From positions 2,108,001 through 2,172,000 of the forward strand of contig NZ_CP061378.1 in the NCBI RefSeq assembly GCF_015624485.1: 64,000 bases of DNA. Reading direction: 5' to 3'. The position numbers were made by a program, and so were the translations under genes. Of this stretch, positions 25,320 to 36,113 are shown in pieces (positions within the stretch are counted from its first letter, which is position 1; every line of letters starts with the position of its first letter). Under the pieces are notes generated by a model. That model did no database searches, was not told the DNA's origin, and saw nothing but the letters and a program-made list of their open reading frames with translations. This DNA comes from Bradyrhizobium genosp. L (GTDB lineage Bacteria; Pseudomonadota; Alphaproteobacteria; Rhizobiales; Xanthobacteraceae).

Positions 25320-26212
25320 GGAGCGTCGGGATCGACGCCGAGCGCCGCAGCTTCCAGCGCTGGGCGCTGGCGCCGAGCCTGATCGTGCTGTTCGTCGTGG
25401 CGGTGTTGCCGGCGCTGTATCTGCTGATCACGAGTCTGACGCCATTCCAACTCGCCGAGCCCGGAACGGCTACGGACTTCAGCGCGCCATTCCGCAATTA
25501 TGCCCTGCTGCCCGGCGATCCGCGCTTCGTCAATTCGCTGTGGGTGCAGGCCAAGCTGTCGTTCTGGAGCGTGCTGTTCCAGGTCGTGCTCGGCATGTTG
25601 CTGGCGCTGCTGCTCAATGCGCAGTCACGCTTCGTCGAACTCGCGCGCAGCTTGTTCCTGATTCCGATGGTGTTGCCGCCGATCGTGGTCGCCGTGATCT
25701 GGAAGCTGATCTACTCCCCCGACATCAGCCCGCTTTATTATGCGGCAAGCCTCCTCAATTTTGCGATGCCGTCGCTGACCTCGAGCGTCCGGTTCGCGCT
25801 GACGTCGATCGTCATTGCCGACAGCTGGGAATGGCTGCCCTTCACCTTCCTGATGGTGTTGGCGGCGCTGCAAACCATCCCGGACGAATATTCCGAAGCC
25901 GCGCTGGTCGATGGCGCCAACCGGCTGCAGGTCTTCTGGTACGTCACGCTGCCCTTCATCACGCCGATCCTGGTGATCTCGGGCATGTTCCGCCTGATCG
26001 ACAGCGTGAAGGCGTTTCCGCTGATCTTCCTGTTGACCGGCGGCGGGCCGGGCACCGTCACCGAGGTGACGAACTACTATGCCTATCTGCTGGCATTCGA
26101 TAGCAACGAGATCGGCTATTCGAGCGCGGTGACGATCGTCATGCTGCTGCTGGTGGCCTCGATCAGCCTCGGCCTGGTCTGGATGGGCCGCCGCCGCGAG
26201 GCGATGGCATGA
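25316..26212 (+). CDS. ABC sugar permease (MalF-like)
   Basis: The 298-residue membrane protein has six predicted helices and the EAA coupling loop (YSEAALVDGANRLQVFWYVTLP). It starts at TTG 25316, overlapping the binding-protein stop, with GGAG about 8 nt upstream; no ATG or better GTG is available before the first helix. The next permease overlaps its end (ATGA). It forms the inner-membrane channel with the following gene product. Confidence 0.92.
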   Translation: MRSVGIDAERRSFQRWALAPSLIVLFVVAVLPALYLLITSLTPFQLAEPGTATDFSAPFRNYALLPGDPRFVNSLWVQAKLSFWSVLFQVVLGMLLALLLNAQSRFVELARSLFLIPMVLPPIVVAVIWKLIYSPDISPLYYAASLLNFAMPSLTSSVRFALTSIVIADSWEWLPFTFLMVLAALQTIPDEYSEAALVDGANRLQVFWYVTLPFITPILVISGMFRLIDSVKAFPLIFLLTGGGPGTVTEVTNYYAYLLAFDSNEIGYSSAVTIVMLLLVASISLGLVWMGRRREAMA

Positions 26213-27036
26213 GCGGAGTGGCCGGACGTAAGCCGGGCGCGGCACGGCTGGTCGCGATCGGCGTCACGCTGCTGGTGATGCTGTTGCCGTTCCTGTGGCT
26301 GTTGCAGATGAGCTTGAAGTCCAACGACCAGATCCTCGAATTCCCGCCGCCTCTGATCTTTACGCCGACGCTTTCGAATTACAGCTCGCTGTGGCACAGT
26401 ACGTTCCCGGCGTCGTTCCTCAACAGCCTGCTCAGCGCATCGTTCTCGACCGCACTGGCGCTGCTGCTCGGGGTTCCTGCGGCCTACGCGCTGTCGCGCT
26501 GGGCCGGGCGCGGCAAGCACGCGCTCGGTTTTGCGATCCTGGTGACGCGGATGGCGCCGCCGATCGCGTTCACGATTCCGTTCTTCCTGTTCTATCGCTG
26601 GATCGGCCTGCTCGACACCGTGACCGGGCTGGTGCTGGTTTACACCAGCTTCAACCTGCCGCTGACGATCTGGATGATGCAGCCGTTCTTCGACACCGTG
26701 CCATCGTCGCTGGAGGAGGCGGCCCTTGTGGACGGGGCGCGGACCCGCGTGGTGTTCACCAAAATCGTGCTGCCGATGGTCGCGCCCGGGATCGCGGCGA
26801 CCGCGATCCTGTGCTTTCTCTATGCCTGGAACGATTTCTTCTTTGCGCTGATCCTGACCCGCACCCATGCGCGCACCGCGCCGGTGGCGGTCGTCAATTT
26901 CATGAACTATGAAGGCTGGGAATGGGGCAAGATCGCCGCCGGCGGATCGCTGGTGATGGCACCGGTGCTGATCTTCTCGCTCGCGGTGCGCCGCTATCTC
27001 GTCAGCGGGCTGACGGCGGGCGCGGTGAAAGGATGA
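26209..27036 (+). CDS. ABC sugar permease (MalG-like)
   Basis: The 275-residue second CUT1 permease has an N-terminal helix (LVAIGVTLLVMLLPFLWLLQ), the EAA loop (LEEAALVDGARTRVVFTKIVLP) and the family's C-terminus RRYLVSGLTAGAVKG. It is coupled to the previous gene through ATGA. A MalK-type ATPase would normally follow; instead an epimerase-like gene begins 30 bp later, so the importer probably borrows an ATPase encoded elsewhere. Confidence 0.93.
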   Translation: MSGVAGRKPGAARLVAIGVTLLVMLLPFLWLLQMSLKSNDQILEFPPPLIFTPTLSNYSSLWHSTFPASFLNSLLSASFSTALALLLGVPAAYALSRWAGRGKHALGFAILVTRMAPPIAFTIPFFLFYRWIGLLDTVTGLVLVYTSFNLPLTIWMMQPFFDTVPSSLEEAALVDGARTRVVFTKIVLPMVAPGIAATAILCFLYAWNDFFFALILTRTHARTAPVAVVNFMNYEGWEWGKIAAGGSLVMAPVLIFSLAVRRYLVSGLTAGAVKG

Positions 27037-27066
27037 GATGATGAACGCATTTTGGCGAGGCCGGCC

Positions 27067-27936
27067 ATGAGCGACAGTCACACGCTGCGCGGTGAGGCGA
27101 TCGCCGCCACGATTTCGGCGCAGGGTGCAGAACTGGTGTCACTGCGCAATGTCGAGGGCGTGGAGCTGTTGTGGCAGGCCGGTCCGCAATGGCCGCGCCA
27201 CGCGCCGATCCTGTTCCCGATCGTCGGCAAGTTGAAGAACGACACACTGCGCCACAACGGCAAGACCTATCCGATGATGCAGCACGGCTTTGCGCGCGAC
27301 CGCCGCTTCGCGTGGCTGGAGCAGGGACCGCGTTCCTGCAAGCTTGCTCTGTCCGACGACGGCGAGACCCGCGCGCGCTATCCATTCGCGTTCCGGCTCG
27401 AGGTCACCTACAGCGTCGATGGCCCCGATCTCGACGTCGCCTTCGACATCATCAACAGCGGCGATGAGATGCTGCCGGCGTCGCTCGGTGGACATCCCGC
27501 CTTCAACTGGCCGCTGCACGCGGGCGTGCCGAAGGACGCCTACGCGCTGGCCTTCGCGCATGATGAGCCCGCGCCGATCCGGCGGCTTGAGGGTGGACTG
27601 ATGCGGCGGCAAGGCGAACCGAGCCCCGTCAGGGGCCGGACGCTCGCATTGTCGGAGGCGCTGTTCGATGCCGACGCGATCATCCTCGATCATGTCGCCA
27701 GCAGATCGGTCCGCTTCGCGGCCGCCGATGACCCGGCGATCGAGATGTCCTGGAGCGGCTTTCGCGAGCTCGGCATCTGGTCGAAGCCCGGCGGCGCGCC
27801 GTTCCTCTGCATCGAGCCATGGCACGGCTTTGCCAGTCCGATCGAATTCGATGGCGAGTTTGCCGACAAGCCCGGCCTGATGCACATCGCTCCCGGCGCG
27901 CGGCAGTCGCTCAACTATCGTATACGGGTGCGCTGA
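27067..27936 (+). CDS. Aldose 1-epimerase family protein (LacX-like)
   Basis: The 289-residue beta-sandwich protein of the galactose-mutarotase superfamily resembles LacX: ELLWQAGPQWPRHAPILFPIVGKL, MMQHGFARDRRFAW (catalytic His region), LGGHPAFNWPL, and the C-terminal CIEPWHGFASP. It likely interconverts sugar anomers or related carbohydrates. Position at the end of the importer operon supports sugar catabolism. ATG 27067 is chosen over a TTG at 27052. Confidence 0.9.
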   Translation: MSDSHTLRGEAIAATISAQGAELVSLRNVEGVELLWQAGPQWPRHAPILFPIVGKLKNDTLRHNGKTYPMMQHGFARDRRFAWLEQGPRSCKLALSDDGETRARYPFAFRLEVTYSVDGPDLDVAFDIINSGDEMLPASLGGHPAFNWPLHAGVPKDAYALAFAHDEPAPIRRLEGGLMRRQGEPSPVRGRTLALSEALFDADAIILDHVASRSVRFAAADDPAIEMSWSGFRELGIWSKPGGAPFLCIEPWHGFASPIEFDGEFADKPGLMHIAPGARQSLNYRIRVR

Positions 27937-27957
27937 CCGGTCGCGGCCGCGAGTAGG

Positions 27958-28161
27958 TCAATGCGCCCCGCGCGTGCTCAGCACGCTGGTGATCCCGCTC
28001 ATTGAGGGCGGGTTCTCATGTGCCCAGGCTTCATGCGCGGCCAGATCGCGGTAGTGCTCGGCCATGCGCAGCAGCCGCTCGCGGATGCCGGGTTCTTCCT
28101 CGCCCTTGGCCTGCTCGGCCAGTTGCGCGGCGCGTTCGAGCAGCACTTTCGGATCGATCAC
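27958..28161 (-). CDS. Small helical protein of unknown function
   Basis: This ~67-residue protein has one long charged helical pair (VLLERAAQLAEQAKGEEEPGIRE followed by RLLRMAEHYRDLAAHEAW) and a Ser/Gly-rich tail. Similar short helical proteins are common in Bradyrhizobium genomes; I know no function. GTG 28161, with GGAG 6 nt upstream, fits better than a TTG at 28173. It converges with the epimerase-like gene. Confidence 0.65.
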   Translation of the reverse strand: MIDPKVLLERAAQLAEQAKGEEEPGIRERLLRMAEHYRDLAAHEAWAHENPPSMSGITSVLSTRGAH

Positions 28162-28266
28162 GACAAGCTCCAAATCGGGTTTTCGCCTGACGGATAACGG
28201 CCGCAGGCAAGCACAGTTCCCCGCACGGTTTGATGACAGCGCCGGAATATGCCGCGCTTGTCGCGA

Positions 28267-29001
<735 letters not shown>

Positions 29002-29204
29002 CGCGATCTCCTTCTTTCTGTCAGGTTCGCAAAGGGCGGCGCGCGACGCAACGCAACCCCGCTCAAATCTGCGTTGCCGGGGACGCCCGGCGACGAAAAC
29101 CGGTCGAAAAACCGCAAGTAATCGCCGAAATCGGCCTTGCGTCCGGCGCGGGCCGGCGGCAATGGTGGGGTATCATTCCTGCCAAGCCCACCCACGAGAG
29201 ATCG

Positions 29205-29618
29205 ATGAGCAAACTGATTGTCCATGCCGGCGACTTCACCTTTGACGCCCGTTTCGAGGAGCAGCTGGCGCCGAAGACGGTCGCCGCGTTCCGCAAGGCG
29301 ATGCCGTTCGAGAGCCAGGCGATCCATGTGCGCTGGAGCGGCGAGGGCGTCTGGATGCCGCTCGGCGATCTCGATTTCGGCGTCTCCTACGAGAACCACA
29401 CCAGCTATCCGGCGCCGGGCCAGATCATCCTCTATCCCGGCGGCATCAGCGAGACCGAGATCCTGCTCGCCTATGGCGGCGTGCATTTTGCCAGCAAGAT
29501 GGGCCAGCTCGCCGGCAACCATTTCATCACCCTGACGTCGGGGCTGGAGAACCTCACCGCGTTCGGCAAGGCCGTGCTGTGGAAGGGCGCGCAAAAAATC
29601 CGCTTCGAGGAAGTCTGA
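29205..29618 (+). CDS. DUF3830 family protein
   Basis: The 137-residue beta-rich protein has DUF3830 landmarks: an opening beta strand with FTFDARFEEQLAPKTVAAF, SGEGVWMPLG, TSYPAPGQIILYPGG, and a cyclophilin-like close HFITLTSGLENL. Distant resemblance to cyclophilin-like folds is known for this family. The gene abuts the PuuE-type allantoinase (1-bp gap), suggesting a role in ureide or pyrimidine-type catabolism. No enzymatic activity is assigned. Confidence 0.85.
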   Translation: MSKLIVHAGDFTFDARFEEQLAPKTVAAFRKAMPFESQAIHVRWSGEGVWMPLGDLDFGVSYENHTSYPAPGQIILYPGGISETEILLAYGGVHFASKMGQLAGNHFITLTSGLENLTAFGKAVLWKGAQKIRFEEV

Positions 29619-29619
29619 T

Positions 29620-30558
29620 GTGAGCGAGAACGGCTACCCGCGCGATCTCCGCGGCTACGGCCGCAATCCGCCCGACCCGAAATGGCCGGGGCAGGCGCGT
29701 GTCGCGGTGCAGTTCGTGGTCAATTTCGAGGAAGGCGGCGAGAACAACATCCTGCACGGCGACCGTGCCTCGGAGGCGTTTCTGTCGGACGTGCTGGGCG
29801 CGCAGCCCTGGGTCGGCAAGCGTCACGCCAATATCGAATCGATGTTCGAATATGGCTCGCGCGCCGGCTTCTGGCGGCTGTGGCGGATATTCACCGAACG
29901 CAAGCTGCCGACGACGGTGTTCGGCGTCGCGATGGCGCTGAAGCGCAATCCGGACGTGGTCGCCGCGATGCAGGAGGCGGGCTGGGATATCGCCAGCCAC
30001 AGCTTGCGTTGGGTCGAGCACAAGGACATGACGGAGGCCGAGGAGCGCGAGGAGATCGCGCGCGCCATCGCCGTCCATACCGAGGCGACCGGCGCGCGGC
30101 CGCTCGGCTGGTACACCGGCCGCTCCTCGATCAACACGCTGAGGCTTTTGATGGAGGCCGGCGGCCTGCGCTATCTCTGCGACTCCTATGCCGACGATCT
30201 GCCATATTGGATCAAGTCTGCCGGCACCGAGCCGCATCTCGTGATCCCCTATACGCTCGATGCCAACGACATGCGCTTCATCAACCCGCAAGGTTTTCCC
30301 GGCGGCGACGAGTTCTACACCTATCTGAAGGACAGCTTTGACGTTCTGTACGCCGAGGGCGCGACGCGGCCTGCGATGATGTCGGTCGGCCTGCATTGCC
30401 GCGTGGTCGGCCGTCCCGGCCGCGCCGCCGCGCTGATGCGGTTCCTCGATTACATCCAGAAGCACGAGCACGTCTGGATCCCGACGCGCCTCGCGATCGC
30501 CGAGCACTGGCACGCCAATCTGAAGCATCTCGCGGAACAGGCGTTCGAGATCGGCTGA
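29620..30558 (+). CDS. puuE: Polysaccharide-deacetylase-type allantoinase (PuuE-like)
   Basis: The 312-residue NodB-fold protein has the PuuE signature NFEEGGENNILHGD instead of the usual DDG motif, together with WDIASHSLRWVEH and PLGWYTGRSSINTLRLL. Such enzymes hydrolyse allantoin to allantoate without the usual metal. GTG start at 29620, preceded by GAGGAAG inside the DUF3830 gene, implies coupling. With the BMP importer and the amidohydrolase at 37.6 kb it suggests purine/ureide use as nitrogen source. A related cyclic-amide substrate is possible. Confidence 0.88.
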   Translation: MSENGYPRDLRGYGRNPPDPKWPGQARVAVQFVVNFEEGGENNILHGDRASEAFLSDVLGAQPWVGKRHANIESMFEYGSRAGFWRLWRIFTERKLPTTVFGVAMALKRNPDVVAAMQEAGWDIASHSLRWVEHKDMTEAEEREEIARAIAVHTEATGARPLGWYTGRSSINTLRLLMEAGGLRYLCDSYADDLPYWIKSAGTEPHLVIPYTLDANDMRFINPQGFPGGDEFYTYLKDSFDVLYAEGATRPAMMSVGLHCRVVGRPGRAAALMRFLDYIQKHEHVWIPTRLAIAEHWHANLKHLAEQAFEIG

Positions 30559-30691
30559 CCTTGGACCCATTTGTGTCGCCCGCACGGTTCCACTGCATCT
30601 CGGGATGCGCCGGCTGAATTGCTGCGTTGCACAGACGTCAGAAGCGATCCCGGACTCCACGCGTTAGCAGCGCTGGAGCAGGCGGGATCGC

Positions 30692-31834
30692 ATGCAAGAC
30701 ATCATTGCCGAATTGGAACATACCTTTCGCTGGGTGCCGGACTGGGTTGTCGGCCTCGGCCTGATCACGGGCGCGATCGTCGTCGCGCTCGTCATCCACT
30801 CGATCGCGCAGCGCCTGGGACGCCGCATGTTCAGCCCGAGCAACGCGGTGGCGCCGCTGCTGCTCGACCGGATATCCGGCCCGTCGCGGCTGGCGCTGTG
30901 TCTTGCGGCCGTCGCACTGGTGCTGCCATTGGCGCCGCTCAATGACATGCTGCGTCAGGCGTTGAGCCATTTCTTCGGCATCGCCGTCATCGCGCTGGTC
31001 GGCTGGATCTCGATCCGCGTCACCGAAATGGTGTCTGCCCGATATCTGGATAAATTCCGTCTCGACGTCGCCGAGAATTTCCTGGCGCGCAAGCACGTCA
31101 CCCAGGTCCGTGTCTTCAAGCGGGTCGCCGACACGTTGATTGTCGTCATCGCAGTCTCCACCGCGCTGATGACGTTCGATTCTGTGAAGCAATATGGCGT
31201 CAGCCTGTTCGCCTCTGCCGGCGCTGCCGGCTTGATCGTCGGTCTTGCGGCAAGGCCATTGCTCAGCAATCTGATCGCCGGCGTGCAGATCGCGGTGACG
31301 CAGCCGATCCGGATCGAGGATGCCGTGATCATCGAGAACGAATGGGGCTGGGTCGAGGACATCGCCTCGACCTATGTCGTGATCCGTCTGTGGGATTGGC
31401 GGCGCATGGTGGTGCCGCTGTCCTACTTCATCGAGCGACCGTTCCAGAACTGGACCCGCGACGCGCAGTCGCTGATCGGCGCCATCGCGCTGCATGTCGA
31501 CTACAGCGCCGACGTGCCGGGAATCCGGAAACGGCTGGAGCAGGTGGCGAAGGAATCCCGGCTGTGGGACGGCGCGGTGGTCAATCTGCAGGTGATCGAT
31601 ACGCATCCGCGCACCATCGAGCTGCGCGCGCTGGTCAGTGCACGCAACGCGCCGCAATCCTGGGACCTGCGCTGTGAAATCCGCGAAAAGCTGCTGGCGT
31701 TCATCCGCGACGAGATGCCCGATGCGCTGCCGCGCGACCGCGCCATTCTTGCGCCGGCCGCCGACGGCTTTGGCAAAGCATTCCTGCGCGGCGGTCCACC
31801 GCGCGAACGGGCAGCCGCATCGTCGCCGAATTGA
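30692..31834 (+). CDS. Mechanosensitive ion channel, MscS family
   Basis: The 380-residue protein has ~4 transmembrane helices. The MscS pore helix reads SLFASAGAAGLIVGLAARPLLSNLIAG, and the beta domain contains QPIRIEDAVIIENEWGWVEDI and the VVPLSYFIERPFQNWTR segment. It should release solutes at hypo-osmotic shock or conduct ions. It is a stand-alone gene between the ureide genes and the convergent BMP operon. Confidence 0.93.
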   Translation: MQDIIAELEHTFRWVPDWVVGLGLITGAIVVALVIHSIAQRLGRRMFSPSNAVAPLLLDRISGPSRLALCLAAVALVLPLAPLNDMLRQALSHFFGIAVIALVGWISIRVTEMVSARYLDKFRLDVAENFLARKHVTQVRVFKRVADTLIVVIAVSTALMTFDSVKQYGVSLFASAGAAGLIVGLAARPLLSNLIAGVQIAVTQPIRIEDAVIIENEWGWVEDIASTYVVIRLWDWRRMVVPLSYFIERPFQNWTRDAQSLIGAIALHVDYSADVPGIRKRLEQVAKESRLWDGAVVNLQVIDTHPRTIELRALVSARNAPQSWDLRCEIREKLLAFIRDEMPDALPRDRAILAPAADGFGKAFLRGGPPRERAAASSPN

Positions 31835-31846
31835 TCAGCGCCTTGC

Positions 31847-33379
31847 CTAATGCCCCGCCATGTGCCGGCCGATCTCGGTAAGGTCGGCCTCGCTGGCGCG
31901 GGCTTCGTGGACGAACTGGCCGTGGAACATCACCACCAGCCGATCCGATAGTTCCAGCAGCTCGTCGAGGTCCTCGCTGACCAAGAGCACCGCGGCGCCG
32001 CGATTGCGTGCGGCCATGACCTCGGCGTGGATCTGCGCCACCGCGGCGAAGTCGAGGCCGAAGCAGGGGTTGGCGGCGATCAAGACCTCGACGTCGCCGG
32101 AGAGCTCGCGCGCCAGCACCGCACGCTGCACATTGCCGCCCGATAGCGCCGCGATCGGCGTCTCCGGCGTGCGGGTCTTGATCTTGTAGCGGCCGATCTT
32201 TCGTTCGGCATCCCTGCGAAACGCGGATCTATTCAGCCACCAGCCGCCGCGCGCGAACGGGGCGCGGTCGAATTCGCGGAACGCGATGTTGTCGGCAACG
32301 CTCATGCCGCCGACGCAGGCATTTTTCAGCGGCTCCTCCGGCAACAGTGACATCTTGTGTCGCCGCATCTCCTCGCGGCGGGCCGAATAGGCCTCGCCTT
32401 GGACGCGGATGACGCCGCTCTCGGCCTCGCGCTGGCCGGCCAGCACCTCGACCAGCTGGCGCTGGCCGTTGCCGGAGACGCCGGCGATGCCGACGATCTC
32501 GCCGCTCTTCACCGTCAGCGACACGCCATGCACCGCGATCGCGCCGGCATCGTCGAGCGCGGTCAGCTTGTCGAGCTCGAGCCGTGGCGCGCCGGCGTCA
32601 CCGGTGCGCGGCGGCTGCACCGTCAGTTGCTCGGCGCCGATCATGGTGCGCGCCATTTCGTCCGGCGTCAGCTCTGAGACCTTGCCGGTGCCGGCAAGCT
32701 TGCCGCGGCGCAGGATCGTGACCTCGTCGGCAAACGCCATCACCTCGCGGAACTTGTGGGTGATCATCAGAATGGTCAATTCGCCCGCCACCACCATGGC
32801 GCGCAGCATGCCGAGCACCTCGTCGGCTTCGCCCGGCGTCAGCACCGAGGTCGGCTCGTCCAGGATCAGGAAGCGGCGCTTCAGATAGAGCTGCTTGAGG
32901 ATCTCGCATTTCTGCCGCTCGCCGGCCGAGATGTCGGAGACCCTTGCGTCGAGCGGCACCTTGAACGGCATCCGCGCCAGGAACGCTTCGAGCTCCTGCT
33001 TCTCCTTGCGCCAGTCGACCATGGCGGGCACGTCGTCGCGCGCCAGCACCAGGTTCTCGGCGACCGTCATCGCCGGCACCAAAGTGAAATGCTGGTAGAC
33101 CATGCCGAGCCCGAGCGCATGCGCGTCCTTCGGGTTGGCGATGGTCTGCTGGCGATCGCCGACGATGATCTCGCCTTCGGTGGCGTGGTAATAGCCCATG
33201 ATGCATTTCACGAGCGTGCTTTTGCCGGCGCCGTTCTCGCCGAGCAGGGCATGGAACGAACCGGGGCGCACCTTCAGTTCGACATTGTCGAGCGCTGCGA
33301 AATCACCGAATTTCATCGTCATGGCGATAGCGTCGACGCCGAACGCGCCAGACGGGGCGGGCGGCTCGCCGACGATCAC
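31847..33379 (-). CDS. BMP-type ABC importer ATPase (duplicated nucleotide-binding domains)
   Basis: The 510-residue protein has two NBDs, as in YufO/NupO-type nucleoside importers. NBD1 has GENGAGKST, the Q-loop VYQHFTLVP, the unusual signature [11 protein letters not shown], and [13 protein letters not shown]2 has the degenerate P-loop GVSGNGQRQ and [15 protein letters not shown], so only one site is likely fully catalytic, as is usual here. GTG 33379 overlaps the cysteine hydrolase stop (GTGA). An upstream extension of the frame merely reads through that gene and was rejected. Confidence 0.92.
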   Translation of the reverse strand: MIVGEPPAPSGAFGVDAIAMTMKFGDFAALDNVELKVRPGSFHALLGENGAGKSTLVKCIMGYYHATEGEIIVGDRQQTIANPKDAHALGLGMVYQHFTLVPAMTVAENLVLARDDVPAMVDWRKEKQELEAFLARMPFKVPLDARVSDISAGERQKCEILKQLYLKRRFLILDEPTSVLTPGEADEVLGMLRAMVVAGELTILMITHKFREVMAFADEVTILRRGKLAGTGKVSELTPDEMARTMIGAEQLTVQPPRTGDAGAPRLELDKLTALDDAGAIAVHGVSLTVKSGEIVGIAGVSGNGQRQLVEVLAGQREAESGVIRVQGEAYSARREEMRRHKMSLLPEEPLKNACVGGMSVADNIAFREFDRAPFARGGWWLNRSAFRRDAERKIGRYKIKTRTPETPIAALSGGNVQRAVLARELSGDVEVLIAANPCFGLDFAAVAQIHAEVMAARNRGAAVLLVSEDLDELLELSDRLVVMFHGQFVHEARASEADLTEIGRHMAGH

Positions 33380-34059
33380 GACAGCGCCCCGATCAGGTCG
33401 GCCGACGTCGCCACCGCGCCGAACACGCCGCCCTGCATCTTGATCATCTTCAGCGCGTGGTCGTGGTTGCTGCGATCGGTCGCGCCGCAGCAATCCTCGA
33501 TCAGCACGCATTCGAAGCCGCGGTCGTTGGCCTCGCGCATCGTGGTGTGGACGCAGACGTCGGTGGTGATGCCGGTCAACACGATGTTCTCGATGCCGCG
33601 CAGCCGCAGCATCAGCTCGAGATCGGTGGCGCAGAACGAGCCCTTGCCGGGCTTGTCGATGATGGGCTCGCCCGGGAGCGGCGCCAGTTCGGAGATGATC
33701 TCCCAGCCGGGCTCGCCGCGCACCAGGATGCGGCCGCACGGCCCGGGATCGCCGATCCCGGCGCCGATCTGCCGCGAGCGCCAGCGCTTGTTGTCGGGCA
33801 GGTCGGCGAGGTCCGGCCGGTGGCCCTCGCGGGTGTGGATGATGTGGAAGCCCTGCGCGCGCATCACGGCAAGCAGCTTCTTGATCGGCTCGATCGGCGC
33901 TCGGGTCAGCGACAAATCGTAGCCCATCTTGTCGACATAGCCGCCGACGCCGCAGAAATCGGTCTGCATGTCGATGATGATCAACGCGGTGTTTTGCGGA
34001 CGCAGGTCGCCATTGTAGGGCCAGGCGTAGGGTTCGGACTTGAGGGTGCGCTCGGGCAT
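33376..34059 (-). CDS. Cysteine hydrolase, isochorismatase superfamily (RutB/biuret-hydrolase-like)
   Basis: The 227-residue protein has a complete Asp-Lys-Cys triad: [18 protein letters not shown] and [10 protein letters not shown]. It resembles RutB and biuret hydrolases, which cleave C-N bonds in ureidoacrylate or biuret. It lies inside the BMP importer operon between the permease and ATPase genes, so its substrate is likely what the importer carries or a product of it. A close paralogue lies at 45050-45727, sharing HTREGH and IGDPGP segments. Confidence 0.9.
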   Translation of the reverse strand: MPERTLKSEPYAWPYNGDLRPQNTALIIIDMQTDFCGVGGYVDKMGYDLSLTRAPIEPIKKLLAVMRAQGFHIIHTREGHRPDLADLPDNKRWRSRQIGAGIGDPGPCGRILVRGEPGWEIISELAPLPGEPIIDKPGKGSFCATDLELMLRLRGIENIVLTGITTDVCVHTTMREANDRGFECVLIEDCCGATDRSNHDHALKMIKMQGGVFGAVATSADLIGALS

Positions 34060-34075
34060 GGACGATCTCGCAAAC

Positions 34076-35002
34076 CTATCGGGTGATGGACAATTCGGCC
34101 GGCGCGCCGGTCAGCGTGCGCTTCGGCGAGCAGGTGATGATCATGATCGCCAGGGTCAGGATGTAGGGCGCGGCGTTGAACAGGTGATAACCGGAGGTGA
34201 TGCCGACTGATTGCAGGGCAGGGCCGAGTGCCGCGGCGCCGCCGAAGGCGAGCGAGGCCCACAGGCAGAGCATCGGATTCCAGCGCGCGAAGATCACCAG
34301 CGCCACCGCGGTGATGCCCTGTCCTGAGGAGAGGCCCTCGTTCCAGCTGCCGGGATAGAACAGCGACAGGAACGAGCCGCCGATGCCGGCGAGGAAGCCG
34401 CCGACCATGGTGGCGCGCAAGCGAATCAGCAGCACCGAATGGCCCATCGCGCGCGCCGCGTCGGCGCTTTCGCCGGCGGTGCGGATCAAGAGGCCCCAGC
34501 GCGTAGTCCGGAACGCCCAGGTGAGCAGCGGCGCGATCGCGACGCCGATCAGGAACAGCACGTTGATGCGCAGCGCCGCGCGCACCTGCGGGATGTCGCT
34601 CCACCAGCCGAAATCGATCGCCGGCAATCTTGCCGCGGTCGGCTCGATCAGCGGCTTGCCGAGGAAGAAGGCCAGCCCGGTGCCGAGCAGCATCAACGCG
34701 ATGCCGACTGCGATATCGTTGACCCGCGGCAGCGAGCAGATGCCGGCATGCAGCGCGCCGAACAGCGCACCGGTGATGCCGGCGGCAAGCACGCCGAGCC
34801 ACGGCGAGCCGGACAGGTAGGAGATGCCATAGGCGCTCATCGCGCCCATCACCAGCGTGCCTTCGAGGCCGAGATTGATGCGGCCGCTTCGCTCTGTGAT
34901 GCATTCGCCGAGGCTGACGAACAAAAACGGCGTCGAGACGCGGATGGCGCCGCCGAACACGGCGAGCGGAACGGTCCAGAGCCCGAGCGATGCATCCGCC
35001 AT
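34076..35002 (-). CDS. BMP-type ABC importer permease (second)
   Basis: The 308-residue membrane protein of the BPD_transp_2 family (NupQ/YufQ type) has [20 protein letters not shown] at the N-terminal side and [17 protein letters not shown] in the second half. About eight hydrophobic segments are seen. It follows the other permease with a single-base gap and is followed by the hydrolase at 16 bp. Together they form the channel for nucleoside-like or ureide solutes. Confidence 0.92.
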   Translation of the reverse strand: MADASLGLWTVPLAVFGGAIRVSTPFLFVSLGECITERSGRINLGLEGTLVMGAMSAYGISYLSGSPWLGVLAAGITGALFGALHAGICSLPRVNDIAVGIALMLLGTGLAFFLGKPLIEPTAARLPAIDFGWWSDIPQVRAALRINVLFLIGVAIAPLLTWAFRTTRWGLLIRTAGESADAARAMGHSVLLIRLRATMVGGFLAGIGGSFLSLFYPGSWNEGLSSGQGITAVALVIFARWNPMLCLWASLAFGGAAALGPALQSVGITSGYHLFNAAPYILTLAIMIITCSPKRTLTGAPAELSITR

Positions 35003-35003
35003 G

Positions 35004-36113
35004 TCAGCTCTTTCCCTTCAGGAAGCCGATCCGCCCGTAGAGTGCATCGCTTGCGAGCACGAACACGAAGATGATGCCTTGCAGCACCAGCACCGAGGCG
35101 TCGGGCAGGCCGAGCCGGCGCTGCAGCAGCCCGCCGGAGGCTGAGATGCCGCCGAGCAGGATCGCCACCGGAATGATCGCGAGCGGATTGTGCCGCGCCA
35201 GGAAGGCGACGAGGATGCCGGTGAAGCCGTAACCCGCCGCAAGGTTGGCATTGGTGCGGCCCTGTACGGCCGCGACCTCGATCATGCCGGCGAGCCCGGC
35301 GCAGCCGCCGGCGAGGAAGCAGATCGTCAGGATCAGTTTGCTGACGCCGAGGCCCACGATCTTCGCGGCGCGGATGTTGCCGCCGGCGACGCGCGCGGCG
35401 AAGCCGAAGGTGGTGTGGAAGATCAGGATGTAGGCTGCGATCGCGGCGACCAGGCCGAACACCAGGCCCCAATGCACGTCGGTGCCGGGAATGCTGCCGA
35501 TCATATTGGCGGCGCCGATCTCCCGCGTCGACGGCTTGTTGAGGCTCGCCGGATCGCGCATCGGCCCCTCGACCAGATGGTTGAGGATCGCGAGCGCGAT
35601 GTAGACCAGCAGCAGGCTCGAGATCGTCTCGTTGACGCCGCGATACTGTCGCAGGCCTCCTGACAGCGCGATCCAGAGCCCGCCGCCGATTACGCCCGCG
35701 ACCACCATCGCGATCTGCACCACGATCGGCGCCGCGCCTTGCACGGCCAGCGCTGCCGCGGTTGCCGACAGCGCGCCGATCAGCAGCGCGCCTTCGCCGC
35801 CGATGATCACCATGCCGAGCTGCGCCGGCAGCGCGGTGCACAGTGCGGTCAGGATCAAGGGTGCAGCCCGGGTCAGCGTGTTCTGCCAGGAGAACCAGGT
35901 GCCGAACGCGCCGTAATACATGTAGAAATACAGATCGAGCGGGTTCTTGCCATAGACAGCGACGAACGCCCCGAACACCGCGAGCGCGCCGACCAGCGCC
36001 GCGCCCGGGATCAGGATGTATTCGATACCAGCGCCGTAGCGCTGGAGGAATCCGGGATCGGCGGCCGGCGCGACGGCGACTGCGTCGACCGATTCCGCCG
36101 TGTCCGTGGTCAC
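35004..36113 (-). CDS. BMP-type ABC importer permease (first)
   Basis: The 369-residue permease of the NupP/YufP type has a ~25-residue cytosolic N-tail, ~8-10 hydrophobic helices, AQLGMVIIGGEGALLIGALSA, and GVNETISSLLLVYIALAILN. It overlaps the binding-protein gene by 4 bp (ATGA type), indicating coupled translation. Confidence 0.92.
   Translation of the reverse strand: MTTDTAESVDAVAVAPAADPGFLQRYGAGIEYILIPGAALVGALAVFGAFVAVYGKNPLDLYFYMYYGAFGTWFSWQNTLTRAAPLILTALCTALPAQLGMVIIGGEGALLIGALSATAAALAVQGAAPIVVQIAMVVAGVIGGGLWIALSGGLRQYRGVNETISSLLLVYIALAILNHLVEGPMRDPASLNKPSTREIGAANMIGSIPGTDVHWGLVFGLVAAIAAYILIFHTTFGFAARVAGGNIRAAKIVGLGVSKLILTICFLAGGCAGLAGMIEVAAVQGRTNANLAAGYGFTGILVAFLARHNPLAIIPVAILLGGISASGGLLQRRLGLPDASVLVLQGIIFVFVLASDALYGRIGFLKGKS

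Noticed and set aside
33380..33739. N-terminal extension of the BMP ATPase to ~630 residues
   Set aside because: The extra sequence is antisense-frame reading of the cysteine hydrolase gene; GTG 33379 gives a normal 510-residue ATPase.
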